Below, in pieces: positions 7,786 to 14,053 of a DNA stretch of 64,000 nt. The stretch is from Candidatus Liberimonas magnetica (lineage in GTDB: Bacteria > Elusimicrobiota > Endomicrobiia > Endomicrobiales > JAFGIL01): contig JAJAPY010000006.1 in assembly GCA_020523885.1 (NCBI GenBank), positions 62,001 through 126,000 of the forward strand. Reading direction: 5' to 3'. The position numbers were made by a program, and so were the translations under genes. Each line of letters opens with the position of its first letter. The first letter of the stretch is position 1. The notes beneath the pieces are model-generated. The model made no database searches, had not been told where the DNA came from, and saw nothing but the letters and a program-made list of their open reading frames with translations.

Positions 7786-7918
7786 AACCAGGGTCATCCA
7801 GCGCTTCTGTTTCATTCAACAGCTTATTTAATTCGATAAAAGAAAGTATGCCAAAAACCAGGTAAAAGGAAACTATCGCCATAATAAATCCGAAAAATAC
7901 ATTCATTGTTATTCCCAT
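7760..7918 (-). CDS. Tiny single-span membrane protein
   Basis: A 52-residue protein with ATG at 7918 and an AGGAG site 8 bases upstream. One hydrophobic segment (about residues 5-27, FFGFIMAIVSFYLVFGILSF) is followed by an acidic tail ending in PGYEEKNSDS. The 3' end overlaps the response regulator by 26 bases in another frame, so expression is coupled. It is the first gene after the shared-motif promoter at 7949-8009, with a predicted 5' leader of only about 24 bases. Possibly a membrane anchor or signal partner for the receiver; no family recognised. Confidence 0.6.
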   Translation of the reverse strand: MGITMNVFFGFIMAIVSFYLVFGILSFIELNKLLNETEALDDPGYEEKNSDS

Positions 7919-7948
7919 ATTATCATCTCCTTATTTCAATGCCATTTC

Positions 7949-8009
7949 ATATTAGCTGATTAGGTACCAGCTAACAATCGTTTGGTTCTTTTTTTTACTG
8001 ACTTTGTTC
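7949..8009 (-). promoter_or_regulatory. Shared-motif promoter A (tiny protein/RR/Cys-rich operon)
   Basis: Minus strand, reading down: upstream half-site GAACAAAGTCAG at 8009-7998, then 9 bases, GAA at 7988-7986, ATTG, -35 TTGTTA (7977-7972), 17-base spacer, -10 TAATAT (7954-7949). The upstream half overlaps the last codons of the gene at 7995-8468. Predicted start of transcription is about 24 bases before the ATG at 7918. Confidence 0.7.
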
Positions 8010-8468
8010 TATGGGGATGCCCGCGGGCGGCATATATCCTGTCTGGGCATCACCGCCGTTTATGTGCGAGAAATAGTGATCCCGCACTCTTTTCAATATC
8101 CCGCTGTAAGGTAACTTATCCGCGTTCTCTATCTTTACATTGCGGGTCATGGATTTATTAGATTCAATTTTTTTTCTTAACCCTATTTTTATCTGGCCCG
8201 GGCCAAAAATAAATACAGGGTCGGCATTATGAATAAGAGATATAATTTTGTCATAAAATTTCTGAATATGCATTTCCATATCCCTTTTTACAATATCATA
8301 AGCTGGGAAATCCTTCCTGCCGAAGTCATTGTTATAAAAATTTCCATTAGAAGGTTGAAAATATTTTTCCATGTTCGAGTTAACAACCTTTATTTCTTCC
8401 CCTTTATCAGAAATTGAAATAATCACTGCTTTCTTTTTGTCGATCCACAAACCCACTTTTGTTTTCAT
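7995..8468 (-). CDS. Release-factor-1-like (baeRF-type) / 'translational machinery' family protein
   Basis: A 157-residue cytosolic protein. It opens with a short beta strand VGLWIDKKKAVIISI, has the FIFGPGQIKIGL segment in the middle and NADKLPYSGILKRVRDHY near the end. This pattern matches the small bacterial proteins annotated as eRF1-domain or translational-machinery proteins (LWIDhrkA ... IFGPGeAK ... ADkmt). They resemble the middle domain of eukaryotic release factor 1; their function in bacteria is unclear. An ATG at 8468 with GGAGG 5 bases upstream sets the start. It follows the dienelactone hydrolase by 42 bases and likely shares its promoter at 9376. Confidence 0.6.
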   Translation of the reverse strand: MKTKVGLWIDKKKAVIISISDKGEEIKVVNSNMEKYFQPSNGNFYNNDFGRKDFPAYDIVKRDMEMHIQKFYDKIISLIHNADPVFIFGPGQIKIGLRKKIESNKSMTRNVKIENADKLPYSGILKRVRDHYFSHINGGDAQTGYMPPAGIPIEQSQ

Positions 8469-8510
8469 AATGCCTCCAATATTTTCAGGATTAAAATCTA
8501 TTCTTCTTCA

Positions 8511-9305
8511 TTATTTAAATATCTCGTTAAAAAAGGATTTCATGGCATCCCACGAACGCTCATCTGCCTGTTTGTTGTAAGCAGCACCCGTTGAAGGGTC
8601 GTCACCTGCCTCAGAGTTTGTAAACCTGTGTACCGCGTTGGCATATATATTCAGCTCCCAGTCTACACCGGCGTCCTTCATTTCTTTCATAAAAGATAGA
8701 AGCTGCTCATTTGACACATAGGGGTCATTTGCTCCGTGAAGAACAAGCACCTTTCCTTTGATTGCTTTTGCATTTAAGGGGTCGGGAGTGTCTAAATTAC
8801 CGTGAAAACTTACAACCCCGTTAACCTCCGCCCCGCTGCGCGCAAGTTCAAGCGCCACCCCTCCTCCGAAACAATAACCTAGCGCAGCTGTTTTTGTTAT
8901 ATCAGTAATCTTTTGTTTTTTCAGTTCTTCAAGCCCAGCCAGGGCCCGCTCCCTCATTAGTTTCCTGTCTGAGCGGTAAATTCCAGCCTGTTTTGCCGAT
9001 TCCTCATTAGTTTTCGGCCTTATGCCTTTACCGTAAATATCCGCGCAGAACGCCACGTACCCAAGTTCAGCCAGCTGCACAGCTCTTTTCTGAACATAGG
9101 AACCTTGGCCGTTCCATTCATGAACTATAAGCACACCCGGCTGCTTGCCCTTAAGATTATCATCATAAGCCAAAAAACCCTCAAGAGGCACCTTCCCGCT
9201 TTTATAATCGATGTTACGTGTTATGATTTTTGCCAAAACATCTGTTTGTAATGCAAAGGCCAAAACAAGCAAAACGAAAACTGAACTTATGAAATCTTTA
9301 ACCAT
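8511..9305 (-). CDS. Secreted dienelactone hydrolase-family protein
   Basis: A 264-residue alpha/beta hydrolase with the Cys-Asp-His triad of dienelactone hydrolases: nucleophile in GYCFGGG, Asp in GANDPYVS and His in AVHRFT. The oxyanion-side motif VHEWNG is also present. The ATG at 9305 is chosen because GGAGG lies just upstream; the frame extends to 9380 without a ribosome site. The new N-terminus is a signal peptide of 25 residues ending in DVLA, so the enzyme is periplasmic. Natural substrate unknown; periplasmic homologues are frequent in metal and oxygen stress loci. Its promoter at 9376-9436 carries the shared motif. Confidence 0.88.
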   Translation of the reverse strand: MVKDFISSVFVLLVLAFALQTDVLAKIITRNIDYKSGKVPLEGFLAYDDNLKGKQPGVLIVHEWNGQGSYVQKRAVQLAELGYVAFCADIYGKGIRPKTNEESAKQAGIYRSDRKLMRERALAGLEELKKQKITDITKTAALGYCFGGGVALELARSGAEVNGVVSFHGNLDTPDPLNAKAIKGKVLVLHGANDPYVSNEQLLSFMKEMKDAGVDWELNIYANAVHRFTNSEAGDDPSTGAAYNKQADERSWDAMKSFFNEIFK

Positions 9306-9375
9306 AGCGCCTCCAAAACATAAATTTATTTCCACGGTTTTCCGTAGATTTTGGAATTTTACTATTTCCAGAATA

Positions 9376-9436
9376 ATCATACAAAATGCGTTCAGGCATT
9401 TGAATGCCTTGGTTCCGTATTTTACTGACTTATTTT
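9376..9436 (-). promoter_or_regulatory. Shared-motif promoter B (dienelactone hydrolase)
   Basis: AAAATAAGTCAG at 9436-9425 (a G lies one base before), 9 bases, GAA at 9415-9413, CATTC, -35 TTCAAA (9404-9399), 17 bases, -10 TATGAT (9381-9376). The predicted leader is about 64 bases to the ATG at 9305. Divergent from promoter K, so this 280-base gap holds two motif promoters back to back. Confidence 0.68.
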
Positions 9437-9498
9437 CTGTTTAAAATAAATCAGGTTATAATTCCAAAAAGATAGTATATTTTGGCAAAAACTAAGTG

Positions 9499-9559
9499 GA
9501 AAAACATCAGCAAATAACGGAACTATCCGATTCCTTAGCACAAGCTTAAGTAGTAAAAT
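9499..9559 (+). promoter_or_regulatory. Shared-motif promoter K (radical SAM/type III PKS operon)
   Basis: GAAAAACATCAG at 9499-9510, 9 bases, GAA at 9520-9522, ATTC, -35 TTCCTT (9531-9536), 17 bases, -10 TAAAAT (9554-9559). Start of transcription would fall near 9566, 20 bases before the ATG at 9586, leaving room for the GAGAGG ribosome site. Confidence 0.65.
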
Positions 9560-9585
9560 AAGTTATGAGAGGACAACCTTAATTA

Positions 9586-11013
9586 ATGAATATACTTATT
9601 ATAAACTCTAATAATACCCGAAAGCCAGTGCCTGTAATGCCTATCGGAGCATGTAGAGTGGCTGAAGCTGCCGAACAGGCAGGGCATACGGTCAGGTTCC
9701 TTGACCTTATGTTTGAAAAGGATATAGCCTCCGCCGTTCGAAATGAGGTAAAGAAGCACCTTCCTGGTTTAATAGGGATTTCCGTAAGGAACATAGACAA
9801 TAACTCTATGCCCAACCCCGTTTCCTGCTATAAGCAGGTTCAAGAAATAACAGAAGCGATCCGCTCGGTTTCCTGCGCACCTGTAATACTTGGCGGAACA
9901 GCTGTAGGGATAATGCCGGAAGCCTATCTTAAGCTTACAGAAGCGGAAGGCGCAGTTTCCGGCCCTGGTGAATTTGTTTTTCCTGAAATAATTCAGAGCT
10001 TTGAAGACAACGTGCCAATAGATGAAATCAAAGGGCTTATCACGCTAAAGCATACCTCTGCAGAAGAAAAATATGATAATAAGAATATCTCTGCCTCAGT
10101 TTATAGAACACCGGATTTCAAGAAATGGCTGAATATGAACACCTACACATCCCATCTTGCAAGCATTCCGGTACAAACAAAACAGGGATGCCCGTTCAAA
10201 TGTATATATTGTACCTATGGGATGTGCGAAGGAAACCGTTTCGATGCAGCTCCGGTTGAAAAGGTAATTGAACGTATAAAACTCCTATCTTTGTCAGGTT
10301 TAAAAGATATAGAATTCACTGATGCAGTTTTTAATTACCCGTACGAACATGCCTTTGAGCTCTGCGAGGGCCTTATCAAAGCACATACCGGTGCGCGGTT
10401 TCAAACTTACAACCTTAACCCGGGGTTCATGGATAAAACCCTTCTTGACGTTATGGAAAAAGCAGGGTTTTATGGAATAGGAATATCTGCAGAAAGCGGT
10501 TCAAACAGAGTCCTTAGAGGTTTGCAAAAAAATTACACTTTAGAGGATCTAACCAATGCCGCAGAAGCGCTTCAAGAAAGCAAGCTGCCGTGTTTCTGGA
10601 TGTTTATTCTGGGAGGGCCGAAAGAAACAGAAGAAAGCATTGATGAAACATTAGAGTTTGCACAAAAATATGTAAAATCTAAAGACGTGGCGTTACTAAG
10701 CCTGGGATTGCGCATCTATCCTGGCACAGGCCTTGAAGCTTTGGCGCGCGAAGAAGGGCTTTTAACAGCAAAACCGGAAGAAATGCTTGAACCACTCACA
10801 TATATCTCTCCTCTTATTGAACAGAAGATTTTGGCTAACAGAATAGAAAGAGCTATACATACTCACCTGAACTATATAGATTCAGGTTTCCTGCAGTCCC
10901 CTTTGCTAAATACCCTGTTGCCTTTAGTTCATTTAACCGGTTTAAGCAGGCCTCTATGGAAACACACTAATTTATTAAGGCGTTCTTTACGCATGATAGG
11001 AACTCGCTTATGA
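9586..11013 (+). CDS. B12-binding-domain radical SAM enzyme coupled to a type III PKS
   Basis: A 475-residue radical SAM protein. Residues 1-140 have the Rossmann-like cobalamin-binding fold seen in B12-dependent radical SAM enzymes (MNILIINSNN, LIGISVRN, VILGGTAVG). No clear DxHxxG cobalamin motif is visible. The [4Fe-4S] motif CxxxCxxC is C202, C206, C209 (GCPFKCIYC), and GISAESGS with FILGGP are further family motifs. Typical reactions are methylation or rearrangement at unreactive carbons. Its stop overlaps the start of the polyketide synthase gene (ATGA), so the two are made together and this enzyme probably modifies the polyketide or its starter. The exact reaction is unknown. Confidence 0.85.
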   Translation: MNILIINSNNTRKPVPVMPIGACRVAEAAEQAGHTVRFLDLMFEKDIASAVRNEVKKHLPGLIGISVRNIDNNSMPNPVSCYKQVQEITEAIRSVSCAPVILGGTAVGIMPEAYLKLTEAEGAVSGPGEFVFPEIIQSFEDNVPIDEIKGLITLKHTSAEEKYDNKNISASVYRTPDFKKWLNMNTYTSHLASIPVQTKQGCPFKCIYCTYGMCEGNRFDAAPVEKVIERIKLLSLSGLKDIEFTDAVFNYPYEHAFELCEGLIKAHTGARFQTYNLNPGFMDKTLLDVMEKAGFYGIGISAESGSNRVLRGLQKNYTLEDLTNAAEALQESKLPCFWMFILGGPKETEESIDETLEFAQKYVKSKDVALLSLGLRIYPGTGLEALAREEGLLTAKPEEMLEPLTYISPLIEQKILANRIERAIHTHLNYIDSGFLQSPLLNTLLPLVHLTGLSRPLWKHTNLLRRSLRMIGTRL

Positions 11014-12068
11014 ATACAGCCGGTATGCGCGTAGCATCTATCGCCTTGGCAACACCCCAGCTAATGATCCAGCAGGAAGAAGCTGCCGAGTTTATCCTTT
11101 CAAATTACTCTAACAGGCTTAAGAAAAAAAGCGTAGAGATAGCGCGTAAGGTATTCGGCCACCCAAGCATTAAGCAAAGAAGTTTCGCCTTTAACGACCC
11201 ATCCTGTCTTATAGATGAAAAACCGGATTCAAAAATCGAACGCTTTACACGTTATTCAGTAGAACTCTCAGCCGAAGCGGCAAATAAAGCCCTAAAAGAA
11301 GCCGGGCTAAAACCGGAAGAACTTTCTGCAGTTGTGGTTAATACCTGTACAGGCTATATATGCCCGGGTATTTCAACGTATCTAATAGAAAAGCTCGGTT
11401 TGCGCCAAGATATTAAAGCCTACGACCTTGTAGGAAGCGGATGCGGCAGGGCTATACCGAACCTGCAATTATGCGGCGCAATCCTAAAGGAAGATAACGA
11501 TGGTATTATTTTAAGTATTTCAACTGAAATTTGCAGCAGCACGTTTCAAATGGGAAATGACCTAAGTTTGATAGTTTCTAATGCGCTGTTTGCTGACGGC
11601 GCTGCAGCTATGGTTTTCTGGAACAGGCCAAAAGGCCTTGCTGTAAAAGGCTCTGCAAGTTATTTTGAACCTCGCTACCGCGAAAATATAAGATTTATAC
11701 ACCAGGATGGGCAATTGCATAATCATCTTTCCAAAAACCTTCCTCAAATAGCCGCCCCCATCATAAGGCAGGCCATTGATAACCTTTTGAAAAAACATGG
11801 CTTAGGCCGGGATAACATTTCGGGCTGGGCTCTGCACCCGGGTGGAGAGAATGTCATAAATGCGCTAAAAACAGAATTAGGCCTATCGGAAGAGCGCCTT
11901 GAACCGACTCGTTATGTCCTTAAAAACTTCGGCAACCTGTCATCTCCGACTGTCTGGTTCGTTATGAAAAACATAGTTGAAAAAGGCCTTAGAAAAGGGG
12001 AATGGTATCTTGCGGCGGCTTTTGGCGCGGGGTTTTCAGTGCATACCTGCCTTTTTCAGGCAGAATAA
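11010..12068 (+). CDS. Type III polyketide synthase (chalcone synthase-like)
   Basis: A 352-residue homodimeric ketosynthase that condenses malonyl-CoA units onto an acyl-CoA starter and cyclises the product. The catalytic triad is complete: C145 (VGSGCGRAIPN), H276 (WALHPGG) and N309 (LKNFGNLSSP). The C-terminal GFGPG loop of plant enzymes appears as AFGAGFSVHT. Length is typical of bacterial members making alkylpyrones, alkylresorcinols or phloroglucinols. Its ATG overlaps the radical SAM stop. A possible terminator follows at 12072. Class is sure; the starter and ring-closure type cannot be read from the sequence. Confidence 0.9.
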   Translation: MNTAGMRVASIALATPQLMIQQEEAAEFILSNYSNRLKKKSVEIARKVFGHPSIKQRSFAFNDPSCLIDEKPDSKIERFTRYSVELSAEAANKALKEAGLKPEELSAVVVNTCTGYICPGISTYLIEKLGLRQDIKAYDLVGSGCGRAIPNLQLCGAILKEDNDGIILSISTEICSSTFQMGNDLSLIVSNALFADGAAAMVFWNRPKGLAVKGSASYFEPRYRENIRFIHQDGQLHNHLSKNLPQIAAPIIRQAIDNLLKKHGLGRDNISGWALHPGGENVINALKTELGLSEERLEPTRYVLKNFGNLSSPTVWFVMKNIVEKGLRKGEWYLAAAFGAGFSVHTCLFQAE

Positions 12069-12071
12069 ATA

Positions 12072-12097
12072 GGGTCTGCTGAAAAATCCAGCAGCCC
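12072..12097 (+). terminator. Hairpin after the type III PKS gene
   Basis: GGG(T)CTGCTG at 12072-12081 pairs with CAGCAGCCC at 12089-12097 around a short A-rich loop, 4 bases after the stop codon. Only TTG follows, so it is a weak intrinsic terminator or an mRNA 3' protector. Confidence 0.5.
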
Positions 12098-12103
12098 TTG
12101 ATT

Positions 12104-12141
12104 ACGGTGATTAATTCAAGATTACAATGATTAATCACCGT
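12104..12141. repeat. Perfect 12-bp inverted repeat in a multi-arm palindrome cluster
   Basis: ACGGTGATTAAT (12104-12115) is mirrored by ATTAATCACCGT (12130-12141). Related arms follow: GATTACAATGAT, ATCACTGTAATC and CTCTGTAATCAT up to about 12182, so four GATTACnGTGAT-like arms in two orientations lie between the convergent PKS and rubredoxin genes. It could act as a bidirectional terminator or be a degenerate small mobile repeat. Confidence 0.55.
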
Positions 12142-12193
12142 TGAAGTATCACTGTAATCGCAGTTACTAATCTCTGTAATCATGGCCAGATTT

Positions 12194-12364
12194 TTATTTT
12201 TCTTCGGACAATCTTTTATAATATTCTTTGTTTACCCCGCACACAGGGCATGACCAGTCATCAGGCAAGTCATTAAACCTGGTTCCTCTCCTTACAGCGT
12301 TCTTGGGGTCGCCTTTTTCTTCATCGTAAACATGGTTGCAGGCAAGGCACTTCCGCTTCTTCAT
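12194..12364 (-). CDS. Rubredoxin
   Basis: A 56-residue small electron carrier with a single Fe(SCys)4 site: CLAC at C6/C9 and CPVC at C39/C42. The intervening YDEEKGDP and GTRFNDLPDDWSCP lines are the classic rubredoxin core. The start ATG at 12364 has an AGGA site 9 bases upstream, and the gene lies 13 bases after the DUF4912 gene. It is a plausible electron donor to the superoxide reductase at 6725-7168 and belongs to the response regulator-DUF4912-rubredoxin operon driven from 13454-13514. Identity is certain, partner inferred. Confidence 0.95.
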   Translation of the reverse strand: MKKRKCLACNHVYDEEKGDPKNAVRRGTRFNDLPDDWSCPVCGVNKEYYKRLSEEK

Positions 12365-12377
12365 TTGATTTTTTTCC

Positions 12378-13016
12378 TTATGAACTCCTTTTATCTTTAC
12401 TGGGCCATCTTCTAAAACTGCTTATTCCTTGTGCAACAGGGTTTGGGTAACTTGCATTTTTTAAATGGACCATTATGACTCTTTTAATGTTTGCGATGCT
12501 GGATACTGCATTGAGCGCTCCTGAAACTTCAAACAGCCTTTCTAATTCTTTCTGAAACTCCGCCCAATTTTCATCGGTTATTGGAGAAAATCCAGCGCGC
12601 GGCATACTGATAACGTTTGAACTGGCAAATGGCATAAATATGCCTTCTCTGCTTATAATTCCTATTGCCGCGGAATATGAACGGTTGGCTGTTTTAACGG
12701 TTACATAATAATTATCCCAATCCCTGCTGACAGGAATGTCATAGTAATTATTTGCACTGTTCCCTTCTATATCTATGCCTGTTAAATCGTAAACCCTTAA
12801 TACCCATTTACTGGTTTCATATTTTTCATTGCTAAGCTTTTTACGCATACGTTCAATGTCCGGGCCGGAGACTTCCCAGTATGCATAAAAACAAAACGGG
12901 TCTCTCGGCATTATCTTAATAAGCGTATCGCCATATTTTGCCGGAAGGCCGGGCTGTGCGGTATTCTGCCTTACTGTTTCATTCGAATCGCTGGCCTGCT
13001 GGTATTGGGAATACAT
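12378..13016 (-). CDS. DUF4912 domain protein
   Basis: A 212-residue protein with the DUF4912 signature: LPAKYGDTLIKIMPRDPFCFYAYWEVS near residues 24-51 and the following RVYDLTG and WDNYYVTV strands. Proteins of this family (often with Rho-like N-termini in Gram-positive bacteria) have an unknown role; the fold looks like a beta-rich, probably carbohydrate- or ligand-binding module. No signal peptide is visible, so it is likely cytosolic. The start at 13016 has GGGGGAGG about 6 bases upstream, and a GC-rich hairpin sits directly before that site. Family call good, function unknown. Confidence 0.8.
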   Translation of the reverse strand: MYSQYQQASDSNETVRQNTAQPGLPAKYGDTLIKIMPRDPFCFYAYWEVSGPDIERMRKKLSNEKYETSKWVLRVYDLTGIDIEGNSANNYYDIPVSRDWDNYYVTVKTANRSYSAAIGIISREGIFMPFASSNVISMPRAGFSPITDENWAEFQKELERLFEVSGALNAVSSIANIKRVIMVHLKNASYPNPVAQGISSFRRWPSKDKRSS

Positions 13017-13051
13017 CTCTTTCCTCCCCCGCCTCTTCGGCGGTGTTTTTT

Positions 13052-13429
13052 TTATGTTTTTAACAGGTTTTGTTCTATCTTTGTGATAATATCTAAAGGG
13101 TTAAACGGTTTTATTATGCAGTCATTTATACCGATCCTCTGCATGAATAACTTGTGTGTTTTATCCGTAAAATACCCGGTCATGGCAACTATGGGTATTC
13201 TTGCTGTAGCCGGAAAATGCTTCAGGTCGTCCGCAACCTGGAACCCGCTTTTGCCATCCATTTTGAGGTCAAGAAGAATTACATCGGGTTTTATTTTTTC
13301 AGCTGTCCTTACTACAATCGCCGAATCCGAAACACCCTCTGCGCTATACCCGCTTAGAACAAGCATTTCTTTAAGCTCATCAAGAAATATTGTATCGTCA
13401 TCAACCACCAGCACTTTATTTTCTTTCAT
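13052..13429 (-). CDS. Response regulator receiver, first gene of DUF4912/rubredoxin operon
   Basis: A 125-residue single receiver with D9-D11 pocket, phosphoacceptor D54 (LLDLKMDGK), the MTGYF switch line and IIKPF Lys. It is the paralogue of the receiver at 7375-7785, sharing the DLKMD/SGFQVA block and the MTGY line. In both cases the operon also encodes a small Cys-rich metal protein (rubredoxin here). Promoter C lies about 18 bases upstream of the ATG by predicted transcription start. No output domain; presumably a protein-contact regulator within the same network. Confidence 0.9.
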   Translation of the reverse strand: MKENKVLVVDDDTIFLDELKEMLVLSGYSAEGVSDSAIVVRTAEKIKPDVILLDLKMDGKSGFQVADDLKHFPATARIPIVAMTGYFTDKTHKLFMQRIGINDCIIKPFNPLDIITKIEQNLLKT

Positions 13430-13453
13430 GTTATCAGGGCCTCTTTTATGATA

Positions 13454-13514
13454 ATTATATTGAAATACACTTTACTTTCCAATTGTCTGGTTCTACTTAT
13501 TTCTGACTTTATTC
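13454..13514 (-). promoter_or_regulatory. Shared-motif promoter C (RR/DUF4912/rubredoxin)
   Basis: GAATAAAGTCAG at 13514-13503, 9 bases, GAA at 13493-13491, CAATTG, -35 TTGGAA (13482-13477), 17 bases, perfect -10 TATAAT (13459-13454). One of the best matches to the consensus. The two half-sites are both GAAYMAA-like and 21 bases apart. Confidence 0.75.
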
Positions 13515-13550
13515 CAAGAGCGGTTTATCATCTGTAAAACTCCCCCCACC

Positions 13551-13585
13551 AAAAAAAACACCTCTTCTTGTAATTTAAGAAGAGG
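13551..13585 (-). terminator. Intrinsic terminator of the AraC-RR/kinase/receiver operon
   Basis: Perfect 9-bp stem CCTCTTCTT/AAGAAGAGG (13561-13585) with a 7-base loop, followed on the minus strand by TG and eight T residues (13558-13551). It lies 35 bases after the stop of the receiver gene at 13620. Confidence 0.9.
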
Positions 13586-13619
13586 CATTATCAACAAAAT
13601 TAATGTTTAAATTAACAAA

Positions 13620-14009
13620 TTATTCAACTAATTTTTTTATTTTCTCAAGGACCGCTGTAATGTCAAAAGGCTTGTTTATTACAGCATCTGCCAGGCTTAA
13701 GGTATTTTCTTCTTCTTCATTGTAATTTCCGACATATTTTTTTAAATCCTTTATCATTGGCCTGCCTGAAAGCACTATTACCTTTGCTTTAACCTTACTC
13801 TTTCTTATAGCTTTCAATATATCAAATCCGGTTATACCTGGGATCTTCAGGTCCAGTAAAATAAGGCTGTAACCGCCTTTTATGGCAGTTTCTTTGCCTT
13901 GCTTTCCTTCATTTACACTATCCACATCATAACCCTCGCTTTTAAGAATCTCGGAAAGTTCAGAGCACATCTCTTCATCATCATCAATAACAAGGATCTT
14001 TGTTTTCAC
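13620..14009 (-). CDS. Response regulator receiver, last gene of kinase operon
   Basis: A 129-residue single receiver with acidic pocket D9-D11, phosphoacceptor D53 (LLDLKIPG), a Ser in place of the usual Thr in the switch (VIVLSGRP) and Lys in VINKPF. It directly follows the MEDS-PAS histidine kinase gene (44-base gap) and is followed by a strong terminator, so it is the last gene of the AraC-RR/kinase/receiver unit. It may be a second phosphate acceptor that competes with the AraC-type regulator for the same kinase. An acidic insert (YNEEEENTL) before the last helix is unusual. Confidence 0.9.
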   Translation of the reverse strand: MKTKILVIDDDEEMCSELSEILKSEGYDVDSVNEGKQGKETAIKGGYSLILLDLKIPGITGFDILKAIRKSKVKAKVIVLSGRPMIKDLKKYVGNYNEEEENTLSLADAVINKPFDITAVLEKIKKLVE

Positions 14010-14053
14010 ATTAACACCTCACTAAAGTTATTTATTATACCTTAAAAACTTCA

